Assembly (NCBI GenBank): GCA_015065765.1
Contig: SVPP01000013.1
Coordinates: 1-64,000, forward strand
Origin: Oscillospiraceae bacterium
GTDB taxonomy: Bacteria; Bacillota; Clostridia; Oscillospirales; Acutalibacteraceae
Direction: 5' to 3'
DNA: 64,000 nucleotides
The notes under the pieces are model-generated. The model was not told the DNA's origin. It ran no database searches and saw only the letters and a program-made list of their open reading frames with translations. The translations under genes were made by a program, and so were the position numbers. This document shows, piece after piece, positions 48,731-57,802 of the stretch (position 1 is its first letter; every line of letters starts with the position of its first letter).

Positions 48731-51067
48731 TTATTTGGTGATTTTTTTCATAATCTCCACATCACCGACTTTATCACCGTTTATATACTCACCATTTTGG
48801 TAATAAAGCTCTGAATTGATATTTACAACAGCATTTGTCGGCACATATAAAACAGTCTTCATGCCTTGTGGGAGAGTAAGGTTGATGACATAATCGTGGT
48901 CAACCTTTTCATAATCCAGAGTGATCAACCCTTTTACACTTGGAACTGTACAGCTCATGCTGTCGGACAGCGTGTACTGAGGGTCAATTTTAACCTTTTC
49001 ATAGCCTGATTCAAGGGGAGTGATGCCCGCAAAATGCTTACTCATTATAACAAGAGGTCCGCCACTCCATGCGTGATTCTTAGTGCCTCGCCATGAGTCC
49101 CAGAATTCCCAGAGAGTAGAGTAATCCTCACTCATCATACCTTCATATCTATCCTTGATTCTGTCATATGCATCTTCGTATTCGCCCATTTTGCAAAGGG
49201 CTTCAAGAACATAGTATTCCATATATGGGCTTGAACTTTTAGTAGTTGTAAGCACATTTGTAATAGTATCATACTGTTCTTTTTTTGCAAGTCCCGACAA
49301 AACTGCAAGGGAATTGGCTCTGTCATCGGGCTTTCTCTCTTCTTTACTTTTGAAGCCGTCTTCTGTCCAAAGAGCCTTATAACCCTTTGAGATAGTATCT
49401 TTTCTTTCGGTAATAAATGAGATGTCCTCGTCTTTTTCTAAAATCTTCGCCATTTCCTCTGTAGCGGAAAGAGCATAGTAAACCCATGCATTTTCGATGG
49501 CTGTCATATCTGCCTTGCTGCCCCAGTCAGGCCAGTCCCACGAGCCTTCCCGATGAACTACAAGATTATTTTCACCCATATCCCAAAGTTTCAGATAATC
49601 AATTGATGCATCATAAACCTTTTCGACGAAAGCCCTGTCGCCGGTATATTCATAATAGGTGAGGAAGCCCACGATTCCGGCTAACTGCTGAACGGGAAGT
49701 TCAAAATAGTCACCGCTTATAGGTACAACAGTCTGAAGCACTTTTGTGTCGTTGGCATGAGAAAGCATCGCCTCCACGCCTTTTTGATACAGCAGGTAGG
49801 AGTTACTGTCCAAAGAGTACATTGTCATAATCATTTCACTTGTAACATCACCCCACCATTGTGCTCTTTCTCTGTCGGGACAATCCATGAAATTGTCACG
49901 CATGGTAACGTAGAGTGTTCGCAGAGATTTTTGCCACAGAGAATTCATAAATTCATCATCACATTTGAAGTCACCGCAGAATGAGCTGTCATATCCCGTT
50001 TCACGATATTTCAAAGAAACAACAGTAACACCTTTTGGTATTTTATAAGTGATGTGCTCTCCATTAAACCAGCCTAAAGCTTCAAACTCCTGTTCTCCCT
50101 CTTTGGTTATATATGTTGTTGAAACTGCACCGATTAAAGTGTTTTCTGTTGTTATACGGATTTTCTTTCCGGCAGGTGCTATGATTTTAAGATATGGTGT
50201 AAGCTGTGCGTTATAGGGAATGTCTACTGTGATTTTTTCACCGAACAGCTTCTTTACCGTATAGTTTTCGTAATTCTTTGAATTCTCGTAATCTTTGAGA
50301 CCGTAATCTTTCAATAAAGGTATTCCTCGCGGATAAAGTCTGCCGTAAACTCCTTTGCCGCCCACAGCATATTCGACCCCATTTTCCCACGATGAATCAT
50401 TGAAGTCTTCGCTTATCCAATTGTCAGTATCTTTTCTTGCATCAAAATAAATGCTGTATTCGGGAAGTCTGTAATTAGGCGGATAAAGAGGGGAGTCAAC
50501 GAAAGCCGCGTTTCTTTTTACTTTCCAGCTTTTGTCAGAAATTATGGTTATGCCATCATTTATGGCTTCAAAAAGGAATCCGCCCTGACCGCTACTGTTG
50601 TAGGAATAGCTTGTTTCGTTATCCCAGTACCACACCAAAGCACAAATCCTGTTTTCACCCTCTTTGAGATAGGGGGCAATATCTATACTGTCATAATAGC
50701 CACTGTTTTCATCGGGTCCACGTTTGACGCTACCCTCGAAAACAACATTTTCTCCGTTTATGTAAAGCCAATATTTGGAGTCGGCTGAGATGTGAGCAGT
50801 AAGCTCTTCGGGAACTTTGTCGATATTTACATTTTTACAGAAACACATCCAGACATTTTTCTCAGTAAGGTTTTCTTTATCCCAGATCCATTTGGCTTTC
50901 CAATCAGTTTTTTCTTCCGTAGAAATCACACTGTATTCGGGAATACTGTCGGGAATCTTGTAATCATTTGTATACGGTATCATTGCTGTTTCACCCCACG
51001 AAAAAAGAGAAGAAATAAAAGCAGCCGCTATTGCAAGATAAGAAATAATCGTCTGTAAAAATTGCAT
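48731..51067 (-). CDS. Secreted GH78-like alpha-L-rhamnosidase
   Basis: 778 residues from the ATG at 51067, preceded by GGGAGGTTCCT; the frame upstream has no site. A hydrophobic N-terminus (FLQTIISYLAIAAAFISSLF) is a signal peptide or anchor. Beta-sandwich domains (KAKWIWDKEN, HISADSKYWLYINGE) precede the catalytic (alpha/alpha)6 barrel with the GH78 signature DNFMDCPDRERAQWWGD and the later WDWPDWGSKADM and TLWEFWDSWRGTKNHAWSGG. It should remove terminal alpha-L-rhamnose from pectic or other plant glycans at the cell surface. It directly follows the beta-helix gene, which suits joint action on rhamnogalacturonan. Confidence 0.85.
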   Translation of the reverse strand: MQFLQTIISYLAIAAAFISSLFSWGETAMIPYTNDYKIPDSIPEYSVISTEEKTDWKAKWIWDKENLTEKNVWMCFCKNVNIDKVPEELTAHISADSKYWLYINGENVVFEGSVKRGPDENSGYYDSIDIAPYLKEGENRICALVWYWDNETSYSYNSSGQGGFLFEAINDGITIISDKSWKVKRNAAFVDSPLYPPNYRLPEYSIYFDARKDTDNWISEDFNDSSWENGVEYAVGGKGVYGRLYPRGIPLLKDYGLKDYENSKNYENYTVKKLFGEKITVDIPYNAQLTPYLKIIAPAGKKIRITTENTLIGAVSTTYITKEGEQEFEALGWFNGEHITYKIPKGVTVVSLKYRETGYDSSFCGDFKCDDEFMNSLWQKSLRTLYVTMRDNFMDCPDRERAQWWGDVTSEMIMTMYSLDSNSYLLYQKGVEAMLSHANDTKVLQTVVPISGDYFELPVQQLAGIVGFLTYYEYTGDRAFVEKVYDASIDYLKLWDMGENNLVVHREGSWDWPDWGSKADMTAIENAWVYYALSATEEMAKILEKDEDISFITERKDTISKGYKALWTEDGFKSKEERKPDDRANSLAVLSGLAKKEQYDTITNVLTTTKSSSPYMEYYVLEALCKMGEYEDAYDRIKDRYEGMMSEDYSTLWEFWDSWRGTKNHAWSGGPLVIMSKHFAGITPLESGYEKVKIDPQYTLSDSMSCTVPSVKGLITLDYEKVDHDYVINLTLPQGMKTVLYVPTNAVVNINSELYYQNGEYINGDKVGDVEIMKKITK

Positions 51068-51130
51068 AGGAACCTCCCTGAAATTATCTGAGGTGATAAC
51101 CCTCGTTTTTGAAAATCCTACCAAATAATT

Positions 51131-51146
51131 CGATAAATTGGAATTT
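51131..51146. repeat. 16-bp direct repeat, left copy
   Basis: CGATAAATTGGAATTT, identical and same orientation as 53912-53927. It lies directly beyond the stop codon of the beta-helix gene; matches end exactly at both sides. Confidence 0.8.
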
Positions 51147-51147
51147 G

Positions 51148-53787
51148 TCAGTTTACCCTACCTATCATATCAAGAGGGATTTCTTTAAAATCGGGAGCGA
51201 CTTTTCTGATTTCATCAATATCTTTGATATTATAATCTCCGTTATCGGGATCGACAAAGATTTCATCACATTTGCCTACACTATATATTGCGTTTTCGCT
51301 TATATCGCTGAACCTCCAAACGGAGCTGTAAACATCGCCGTAGCCCATATTTTTATTAATTATAATATTATTTTTAAAGGTACTCGCAGGGTTGGGAATA
51401 TAATCAGGCGAATCTGATTTTGAAATATCGTCTGTGCAGTTCTTGTATTCGGGGAATGCATTTTGCCAGGTTTCACTCTGCCAGGGTGAATTATACAGTG
51501 CTTCCCACATATCACCACTGCCGACGTGAGCATGAGTGAACCAACCGTTTTCAAGAGCACCTTCTCTTGCTCTGTCATCAAATCTCAGGGCATTGTTGCC
51601 GGGATTCACGATGATATTATTGGTTATGACATTATCTCTGCCGCCGCCGACGTGAATTGAGTTACTCGGAATATTGATAAGAAGATTGCCGTAAATTTGT
51701 TGACCTGAAACCGCATCATCAAGATAGATACCATCGGGGTTGTGATTTTCCGAACCGACATTATAAATACAATTGTATCTTACAACATTGCCGTACCACA
51801 CCCAGCTTCTTCCCGAATAAATTGCGCCTGCATCATCCGAAAGAAGACATACATCGTGGATAAGATTATATTCAATAATGTGATTGTTGCCTTTGTAAGT
51901 AATTGCTTCGTGAGGAGAGTTCGCCATTTCGTTGTGAGAACAAATATTTCCCACGCCTTCAAGAGTGACGGCCGGCTGATAGGTCTGGTAAATTTCCGAC
52001 CAATCGTGGATGTAATTGTTGTCAGCCTTGCTGTTGCCGGGAGTAAGAGTTTCTGTATCGCCGCCGGAAATAATAATTCCACCCTTTCCGGTACGGGTGA
52101 TTTCGTTGTTATATGCAAGATTGTTGCTTCCATTCATAACAAGAGCATTACCTGCAACATTTTTGATAAGACAATTCTGAACGGTATTGTTATTGCCTGT
52201 TATAACTACGCCGTCACTTCGTGTTCCTTTTACGGTTAATCCGTCAAAGGTGATGTAATCAGCCTCGGAATTTATTACGGGATTGAGTGAGAGTGAAAGA
52301 ATAATTTCTGAATTATCCTTGTTTTCAGGTTCCCACACACAAAGCAGTCCCTTTTCTCTGTCGAGATACCATTCTCCGGGTGCAGAAAGTTCTTCAATAA
52401 CGTTGAAAAAATAGTACGGTGCATCTTCTTTTGTTCCGTAAAGACTGACAAACCTGGGAGAAAGCTCACGAGTATCTTTATCAAAACTTCCTATGGGGGT
52501 TGAAGCATCCGCCCAATCATATTTCCAATAGCCGAACATCCACACATCATCAAGGTTTTTCCAGCCTGAAATTTTCTTTGCAAGTTCAGGATTAACTTTG
52601 TAAATGTCCGGTTCGGGATTACGGATTTCATGCCAATTTTTAACCTCTGTAAGCGCACCGTCGGATTCCTTGCCCAAACCTGTTTTTACAACCTCTTCGG
52701 TATAAAGATATTCATTATCGGGATATCTTGCAATGGTTTGTCTTATGTCATCCACGAAAAGCTCGCAATAAAGAGGACCTGTATAATCGCCGTCATAGTT
52801 ATCTGCTGTGTGGTAAGAGCCGATTGCATAAATCTTACCCCAATCCTCTTTGGTGAGCGAGTACGGTGCTTTTGTCAGGTCAACAACCATAACATTTTCC
52901 TGAGCATCGGCAGAAAGTCTTTCTGCAATTTCGGGATAACTTTTTACATTTTTAAAATCAGCGGTATTAAGTGTTATACCACCATTGATAATAACCTCAC
53001 CGTTATAAGAACGGTATGTTACGGGACATTCCTCTGTGCCTGAATCCTCTTTGGTAAGTTCGAGAGAAGACACACGGTATTCACCGCCTTCTATGCAAAC
53101 CGTAATACCGTTTTTGCCTGCTTTATCTGTGTTTCTTACAGCTTCAACAGCTTTTTCAATTGTCAGAAACGGTGAATCTTTTGTACCGCTGTTTTCATCA
53201 TTGCCGTTTGTGCTGACATAAAAATCTCCGACCATCATTTTAGCATCATCCTTTTCTTGCGATAGTGCAGTAAAAACAGGTACAGGTGCTATGTAATCTT
53301 CGTAAATCAAATCATAGATATGTGATTTGATATAGGTATGACTTCCGAAGAGAAATCCGATAACAATAAGTACGGAGAGAATGACTTTTAAAACCTTGTT
53401 GTTAAATATCCTGAACATACAAAGCAGAGCCATAACAGATGTAATGATGAATGTGAGATACACGGGAATAACCATTGCCGCCAACTCAAGCTCACCGCTG
53501 CCGATTACGGCATTTATCAAAAACATAAGTCCCATAAGGACAAACGCAAAGACCAAAGCCGTTAAAACTGCATTCAATGCTTTTTTCTTTTTATCCGCTT
53601 TTTTGCTCAGCGGTATCGAAAGCAATGCCCCGCCAAGGCAAACAACAAAGCCGAGAATAAACTGAAGCGGTGTATATTCAAAACAGAGATATTGCATGTG
53701 GTAGTAATATAAACCGACAATTGCAAAAGCTATGCCCAAAACAAGACAAATTGTTCCGGAAATTATTGTTTTCAAGGGTTTCTTCAT
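51148..53787 (-). CDS. Membrane-anchored right-handed parallel beta-helix protein
   Basis: 879 residues. The first about 170 residues hold five membrane helices (for example TIISGTICLVLGIAFAIVGL, FILGFVVCLGGALLSIPL, LSVLIVIGFLFGSHTY). The rest is outside and starts with DFYVSTNGNDENSGTKDSPF, the usual opening of beta-helix glycan-active proteins, followed by many short NNTVQNCLIKN-like coils (residues about 520-720). Such folds include polysaccharide lyases, glycosidases and epimerases of pectin; no specific catalytic set is certain here. TTCAGGAGGATTTATTTTT precedes the ATG. It has its own promoter and is bracketed by identical 16-bp repeats. The five-helix anchor fused to a beta-helix is uncommon. 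Confidence 0.85.
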   Translation of the reverse strand: MKKPLKTIISGTICLVLGIAFAIVGLYYYHMQYLCFEYTPLQFILGFVVCLGGALLSIPLSKKADKKKKALNAVLTALVFAFVLMGLMFLINAVIGSGELELAAMVIPVYLTFIITSVMALLCMFRIFNNKVLKVILSVLIVIGFLFGSHTYIKSHIYDLIYEDYIAPVPVFTALSQEKDDAKMMVGDFYVSTNGNDENSGTKDSPFLTIEKAVEAVRNTDKAGKNGITVCIEGGEYRVSSLELTKEDSGTEECPVTYRSYNGEVIINGGITLNTADFKNVKSYPEIAERLSADAQENVMVVDLTKAPYSLTKEDWGKIYAIGSYHTADNYDGDYTGPLYCELFVDDIRQTIARYPDNEYLYTEEVVKTGLGKESDGALTEVKNWHEIRNPEPDIYKVNPELAKKISGWKNLDDVWMFGYWKYDWADASTPIGSFDKDTRELSPRFVSLYGTKEDAPYYFFNVIEELSAPGEWYLDREKGLLCVWEPENKDNSEIILSLSLNPVINSEADYITFDGLTVKGTRSDGVVITGNNNTVQNCLIKNVAGNALVMNGSNNLAYNNEITRTGKGGIIISGGDTETLTPGNSKADNNYIHDWSEIYQTYQPAVTLEGVGNICSHNEMANSPHEAITYKGNNHIIEYNLIHDVCLLSDDAGAIYSGRSWVWYGNVVRYNCIYNVGSENHNPDGIYLDDAVSGQQIYGNLLINIPSNSIHVGGGRDNVITNNIIVNPGNNALRFDDRAREGALENGWFTHAHVGSGDMWEALYNSPWQSETWQNAFPEYKNCTDDISKSDSPDYIPNPASTFKNNIIINKNMGYGDVYSSVWRFSDISENAIYSVGKCDEIFVDPDNGDYNIKDIDEIRKVAPDFKEIPLDMIGRVN

Positions 53788-53824
53788 AAAAATAAATCCT
53801 CCTGAATTCTGATTTGTTGAAATA

Positions 53825-53854
53825 ATTATAGCACAATGTAACCTTTCTTTTCAA
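53825..53854 (-). promoter_or_regulatory. Sigma-A-type promoter of the beta-helix gene
   Basis: On the minus strand TTGAAA (53854-53849) and perfect TATAAT (53830-53825) are 18 bases apart, about 38 bases before the start at 53787. Confidence 0.7.
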
Positions 53855-53911
53855 TCGCCGGTGACAAAATACTCCCTGCGTTTCTGTGTTATGTAGTTAT
53901 GTTTGTTGCCC

Positions 53912-53927
53912 CGATAAATTGGAATTT
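53912..53927. repeat. 16-bp direct repeat, right copy
   Basis: CGATAAATTGGAATTT, identical to 51131-51146. It lies just beyond the stop of the FAD oxidoreductase and upstream of the beta-helix promoter. Confidence 0.8.
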
Positions 53928-53936
53928 AATCGATAC

Positions 53937-55196
53937 TTATATTCCTATAATTTCTCTGATTTCTTTTGCGTCAACATCATTAAGACTGCAATTATTGAAA
54001 ACTGCGATATAAGCTGCAACACCTGCAGCTTCACCGATTCCTACGCAGATAGGCATTGCTCTGAAATTTGAATGTGCCATATGTGTACCCGAAATGTTTC
54101 TTCCGCAAATCAGAAGGTTTTCTTTAATTTCAGGAATAAGACAGCCATAAGGAATGGTATACCCTTTATCTTGCTGAAAATGCTTTTGTACCCCTGTTTT
54201 GTCAAGACCTGACCCCGTAATATTATGTACATCAAAATTGAAGTAAGCATCTTTTACAACATAATCATCAAAGACTTTCGCTTCGAGAATATCTTGCTCA
54301 TTCAAGGTGTATTTACCCTTGAAATGTCTTGTTTCACGAATGCCCATAAGGGAAGCAGAGCTGATAACATAACATTTTTCGTAACCGGGAACAAAATTAC
54401 GCAGATATTTTACTATGTCATCCATCTGTCTGCGACAAGTGAGAGTTGCTTTTGTTAAATCCTCTGCATCTGTACCGTCAATATTAACAGCATTTGTCAT
54501 ATTGCAGGTAACAATACCCGGAAGTGTTGATTTATATGTAAGAATATGTCCTGCAGGATAAGGAATATGTTCTTTGGCAAGAGCCTGAAGTTCACCGTTC
54601 GGTGTTTCATAGGTTGATTCAAATGAACCTAAAAATACAGCTCGGTCATAGTCAACACCGCCGACTTTGAACATAAGTGTTGCAGGTTGCATTTTATTAT
54701 CATTTTCTCTGCCGAGAACAAATTCTGCTCCTGCTCTTGCAGCAATATCACCGTCACCCGTAGCATCAATAGTAATTTTTGCATAAATATCTGTTTTGCC
54801 CGATTTGTTGATAACGGTTGCACCGAGGATTTTGTCTCCATCGCAGATTGCATCCTCAGCGAAAGTATAAAGCATGAGCTTGCAACCAACCTCACAAAGC
54901 ATTTCAAGATAAAGTGTTTTCAGTTTTTCAGGGTCTATCAGGTTGGTGATTTCGTTTTTGAATTCACCTTCATTATTTTCAGATGTTCTTTTCAGAATTT
55001 CATAATACAAAGGACTTGTGCAACTGCCTGTCCAATGGCTCATAAGACCTGAAGTTGAAATTCCGCCAACATCTCCGCTTTGCTCAACAAGAATAACCTT
55101 TGCACCATTTTTTGCAGCAGTATATGCCGCTGCAAATCCGGAAGGACCACTTCCGAGAACAAGAACATCGGTATGTAATTCAAACGTTTTAATCAT
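53937..55196 (-). CDS. FAD-dependent oxidoreductase (FAD_oxidored, PF12831 type)
   Basis: 419 residues. The N-terminal dinucleotide-binding motif is VLVLGSGPSGFAAAYTAA with the acidic VEQSGDVGGIS, and TIDATGDGDIAARAGAEFVLG is the second FAD contact. The C-terminal LLICGRNISGTHMAHS followed by GVGIGEAAGVAAYIA-like sequence closes the flavin site. Members with this layout often sit in carbohydrate loci in place of classical dehydrogenases; the substrate is unknown. GAGGTATTAAAT precedes the ATG. It lies between a small P-loop kinase and the beta-helix gene, so an oxidation of a sugar released by the neighbouring enzymes is a possible but unproven role. Confidence 0.82.
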   Translation of the reverse strand: MIKTFELHTDVLVLGSGPSGFAAAYTAAKNGAKVILVEQSGDVGGISTSGLMSHWTGSCTSPLYYEILKRTSENNEGEFKNEITNLIDPEKLKTLYLEMLCEVGCKLMLYTFAEDAICDGDKILGATVINKSGKTDIYAKITIDATGDGDIAARAGAEFVLGRENDNKMQPATLMFKVGGVDYDRAVFLGSFESTYETPNGELQALAKEHIPYPAGHILTYKSTLPGIVTCNMTNAVNIDGTDAEDLTKATLTCRRQMDDIVKYLRNFVPGYEKCYVISSASLMGIRETRHFKGKYTLNEQDILEAKVFDDYVVKDAYFNFDVHNITGSGLDKTGVQKHFQQDKGYTIPYGCLIPEIKENLLICGRNISGTHMAHSNFRAMPICVGIGEAAGVAAYIAVFNNCSLNDVDAKEIREIIGI

Positions 55197-55231
55197 ATTT
55201 AATACCTCAAATTGTAAGTGGGAAGTTGTCG

Positions 55232-55747
55232 TTACAAATCAATGTTGATTTCGTATTTATCTTCAATAAGCAAATAGTTCACGTTATGCTTTTGTGCAAG
55301 AGATAACACTTCTGCATTACCTTCCAATACACTTTCTATTGTACACCATTTATTGTCCAAACGATTTTCAATTATATTTGCGTATCCCTTTATATCCGCA
55401 AAATGATTTCTTATATAGTTCTCGCTCATTACAAGGCAATAATATCTAATATTTTGAATATATTTGGAGTCAAAGTCTTTTTGCCAATCGAACGGAATAT
55501 AGCAACCTTCAACAATTAAGTTCTGCTTGTTCTCAACAGCAGTTTTTATCATTTCACGAACAATTGGCCACAGGTATGAAGTCAAATCGCTATCATCACT
55601 CATCGGTGTAAGGGCTGTATTACCGCTACGAATTAACCCCATCTTCAAATGGTCAATGGACAAATATGGGTATTTATATTTTTCAAGCAGTTGCTGTGCA
55701 AGTGCGGTTTTTCCCGTATGAGATGCGCCTGTAATTAAAATAATCAT
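55232..55747 (-). CDS. Small P-loop kinase
   Basis: 171 residues. The N-terminal Walker A is ILITGASHTGKTALAQQLL, followed by YLSIDHLKMGLIRSG and NLIVEGCYIPFDW, which could be the Walker B region. The size and layout fit the zeta-toxin/adenylate-kinase-like group of nucleotide or metabolite kinases. The phosphate acceptor is unknown, and no antitoxin-like gene is adjacent, which speaks against a toxin. AAGGACGAAAGCTA precedes the ATG. It is 35 bases upstream of the FAD oxidoreductase on the same strand. Confidence 0.75.
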   Translation of the reverse strand: MIILITGASHTGKTALAQQLLEKYKYPYLSIDHLKMGLIRSGNTALTPMSDDSDLTSYLWPIVREMIKTAVENKQNLIVEGCYIPFDWQKDFDSKYIQNIRYYCLVMSENYIRNHFADIKGYANIIENRLDNKWCTIESVLEGNAEVLSLAQKHNVNYLLIEDKYEINIDL

Positions 55748-55885
55748 TAGCTTTCGTCCTTACGAATTCTTATTTGTCGAGATATTTAAAAGGAAAGTGC
55801 AATAGTTTTTATTGCGAACAACCATCGGTTTTTAGTCCATGTGCAAGGTGTATCAATATGTATTATGTAACTTTTTATGTAATTT

Positions 55886-57406
55886 TTATTTTTCAAAAAC
55901 GGGATATGTTCTTCTGAAAACAGAATTTAATTTTCTGAAATAATCAAAATCTACATTATCAATTGTTTCCTTTGTTGTGCGGTAACGCCAATTTTTTTCA
56001 GGAACACCCGGAATATTCATTCTTGCATCGCTTCCGAATCCGCACATATCCTGAAAAGCAATAATTGCCGTGTTGGAAGAAGATTTCCATACACTTTCTA
56101 TAATCTTGCGACAACTTTCAGATTTATAACCGCCGTCACCCCAGTTTTGTCCCGTAAAACCTATGTATTCGAGGGCAAATGCTCTTTCTTTCTCACTTGC
56201 TTCCCATAACCAACCAAGCAGTGTGTTATTATCGTGCGTACCGCAGTAATTTACAGAATTTATAACTGTGTTGTGGGGAAGATGCAAAGAATCTGCATCG
56301 GGGTCAAAACCGAACTGAACAACTTTCATTCCGGGGAAACCTGTGTCTGAAAGCAATTTAATTACATCTTCTCCAAAAGTACCCAGATCTTCTGCAATAA
56401 TCGGAAGTTCGCCGAAAGCTTCTTTTACCTTGTCGAAAAGTTTCATTCCGGGACCTTTTGCCCATGCTCCGTTTTTGGCAGTATCAGAATCGGCGGGGAT
56501 TTCCCAATATGAAGCAAATGCTCTGAAATGATCAATTCTTACACAATCATAGGTTTTAAGCGATTGTGAAATTCTTGAAAGCCACCACTTAAAACCGTCT
56601 TTTTCCATATAATCCCAATTATAAAGGGGATTTCCCCACAACTGTCCGTCTTCGGAAAAATAATCAGGAGGACATCCGGCAACTTTTTTCGGTTTAAGCG
56701 TTTCTTTATCTATCATAAACTGAGAAACATTCGCCCAGACATCGCAGGAATCCATAGCAACATATATGGGCATATCACCTATAATTGCAATCCCTTTGCT
56801 GTTTGCATATGTCTTTACAGCGTTCCATTGCTTATAGAAAAGATACTGAGTGAATTTCCAGAAAGCACATTCTTCTTCAAACTCTCCTCTCGAAGCATCA
56901 GCAGACGAAAAATGTGCATATTTCTCATCCCACTCCCACCAAGGAGCATCATTGTACTTATCTTTGAGTGCCATAAAAAGTGAAAAATCAGAAAGCCATG
57001 TATTTTCTTTATCGAAATCTTTTATTTTCTGTGCCGTTTCAGCATTTATGTTAAGAAATGCCTTCCTGAGAAGCTTCAGCCTTTTTTCTGATGCAAACTC
57101 ATAGTCGGCAGTATAGGGAGAACCGTGGTATATATTTTCCTCATAGTCTTCCTTGGTACAAAGGCCATCTTCATATAAAGCCTTAGGATCAATAAAAAGA
57201 ATATTTCCCGCAAAAGCAGATGCCGAACAATAAGGCGAATTAGCTTTATCTACTGGGTTAAAAGGCAAAACCTGCCAATACCCGAAATTCATTGATTGCA
57301 GTTTGTCAACAAAATATCTGCAGTTTTCATCAAAAACACCAATACCATAATCTGAAGGAATGGTAGAAATATGCATAAGTACACCCGCACCACGTTTGTT
57401 TAACAT
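55886..57406 (-). CDS. malQ: 4-alpha-glucanotransferase (amylomaltase)
   Basis: 506 residues from the ATG at 57406 behind AGGGGTGTTTTT; the longer frame lacks a site. GH77 features: RGAGVLMHISTIPSDYGIG, YWQVLPFNPVDKANSPYCS, GDMPIYVAMDSCDVWAN, the nucleophile Asp in YDCVRIDHFRAFASYWEI, the acid/base in IIAEDLGTFGEDV and YCGTHDNNTLLGW. It transfers alpha-1,4-glucan segments between maltodextrins inside the cell and frees glucose, working with glycogen or starch breakdown. It starts the long minus-strand run and has its own promoter. Confidence 0.96.
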   Translation of the reverse strand: MLNKRGAGVLMHISTIPSDYGIGVFDENCRYFVDKLQSMNFGYWQVLPFNPVDKANSPYCSASAFAGNILFIDPKALYEDGLCTKEDYEENIYHGSPYTADYEFASEKRLKLLRKAFLNINAETAQKIKDFDKENTWLSDFSLFMALKDKYNDAPWWEWDEKYAHFSSADASRGEFEEECAFWKFTQYLFYKQWNAVKTYANSKGIAIIGDMPIYVAMDSCDVWANVSQFMIDKETLKPKKVAGCPPDYFSEDGQLWGNPLYNWDYMEKDGFKWWLSRISQSLKTYDCVRIDHFRAFASYWEIPADSDTAKNGAWAKGPGMKLFDKVKEAFGELPIIAEDLGTFGEDVIKLLSDTGFPGMKVVQFGFDPDADSLHLPHNTVINSVNYCGTHDNNTLLGWLWEASEKERAFALEYIGFTGQNWGDGGYKSESCRKIIESVWKSSSNTAIIAFQDMCGFGSDARMNIPGVPEKNWRYRTTKETIDNVDFDYFRKLNSVFRRTYPVFEK

Positions 57407-57458
57407 AAAAACACCCCTATGTAATAATTTTACCGTAACAATTAAACGGAACCATATA

Positions 57459-57487
57459 AGTCTATCATATAGCCGATTTGTTGACAA
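57459..57487 (-). promoter_or_regulatory. Sigma-A-type promoter of malQ
   Basis: On the minus strand TTGTCA (57487-57482) and TAGACT (57464-57459) are 17 bases apart, about 53 bases before the start at 57406. Confidence 0.55.
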
Positions 57488-57621
57488 TATGTTTTGTCGA
57501 ACTAATTATACCACCCATACTGGCAAAAAGGCAACTGTTTTTTACTGTTATGAGTGACAGGGGTGGTGATTTTATACTCCGTAAAACTTTTACACTTACG
57601 GAACTGCCGTAAAAATGAAAA

Positions 57622-57644
57622 AAGCACTCATTTTTAGAGTGCTT
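57622..57644 (-). terminator. Minus-strand terminator without an upstream gene (1)
   Basis: AAGCACTC (57622-57629) pairs with GAGTGCTT (57637-57644). On the minus strand TTTTTTCATTTTTA follows. No minus-strand gene now reads into it. Confidence 0.65.
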
Positions 57645-57660
57645 AAAGGTATAAAAAAGA

Positions 57661-57690
57661 CCGAAACCCCTATAAATCAAGGGATTTCGG
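57661..57690 (-). terminator. Minus-strand terminator without an upstream gene (2)
   Basis: CCGAAA-CCC pairs with GGG-TTTCGG over 57661-57690, and on the minus strand GTCTTTTTTATACC follows. A further stem ACCTAAG/CTTAGGT lies at 57698-57716. The pair of terminators faces away from the tRNA fragment at 58332. Confidence 0.65.
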
Positions 57691-57749
57691 CTGTATTACC
57701 TAAGCTGTACTTAGGTGGTGCGAGTGTTCATGAGGGATTATGCTTTATA

Positions 57750-57785
57750 TTTACTTTTGTTTTCGGGTATGTTATACTTAACATA
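57750..57785 (+). promoter_or_regulatory. Promoter with overlapping operator-like inverted repeat
   Basis: TTTACT (57750-57755) and TATACT (57773-57778) are 17 bases apart. The 18-bp inverted repeat TATGTTATACTTAACATA (57768-57785) covers the -10 box, the layout of a repressor site. It drives the DUF5071-like gene at 57803. Confidence 0.55.
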
Positions 57786-57802
57786 AAGCGAGGTGTTTTT
57801 AG

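Noticed and set aside
53788..53936. 16-bp repeats as rho-independent terminators
   Set aside because: CGATAAATTGGAATTT has no strong stem; it does not fold like the terminators elsewhere in the window.
55232..55747. Zeta-type toxin of a toxin-antitoxin pair
   Set aside because: No small antitoxin gene is adjacent and the P-loop protein fits a general metabolite kinase as well.
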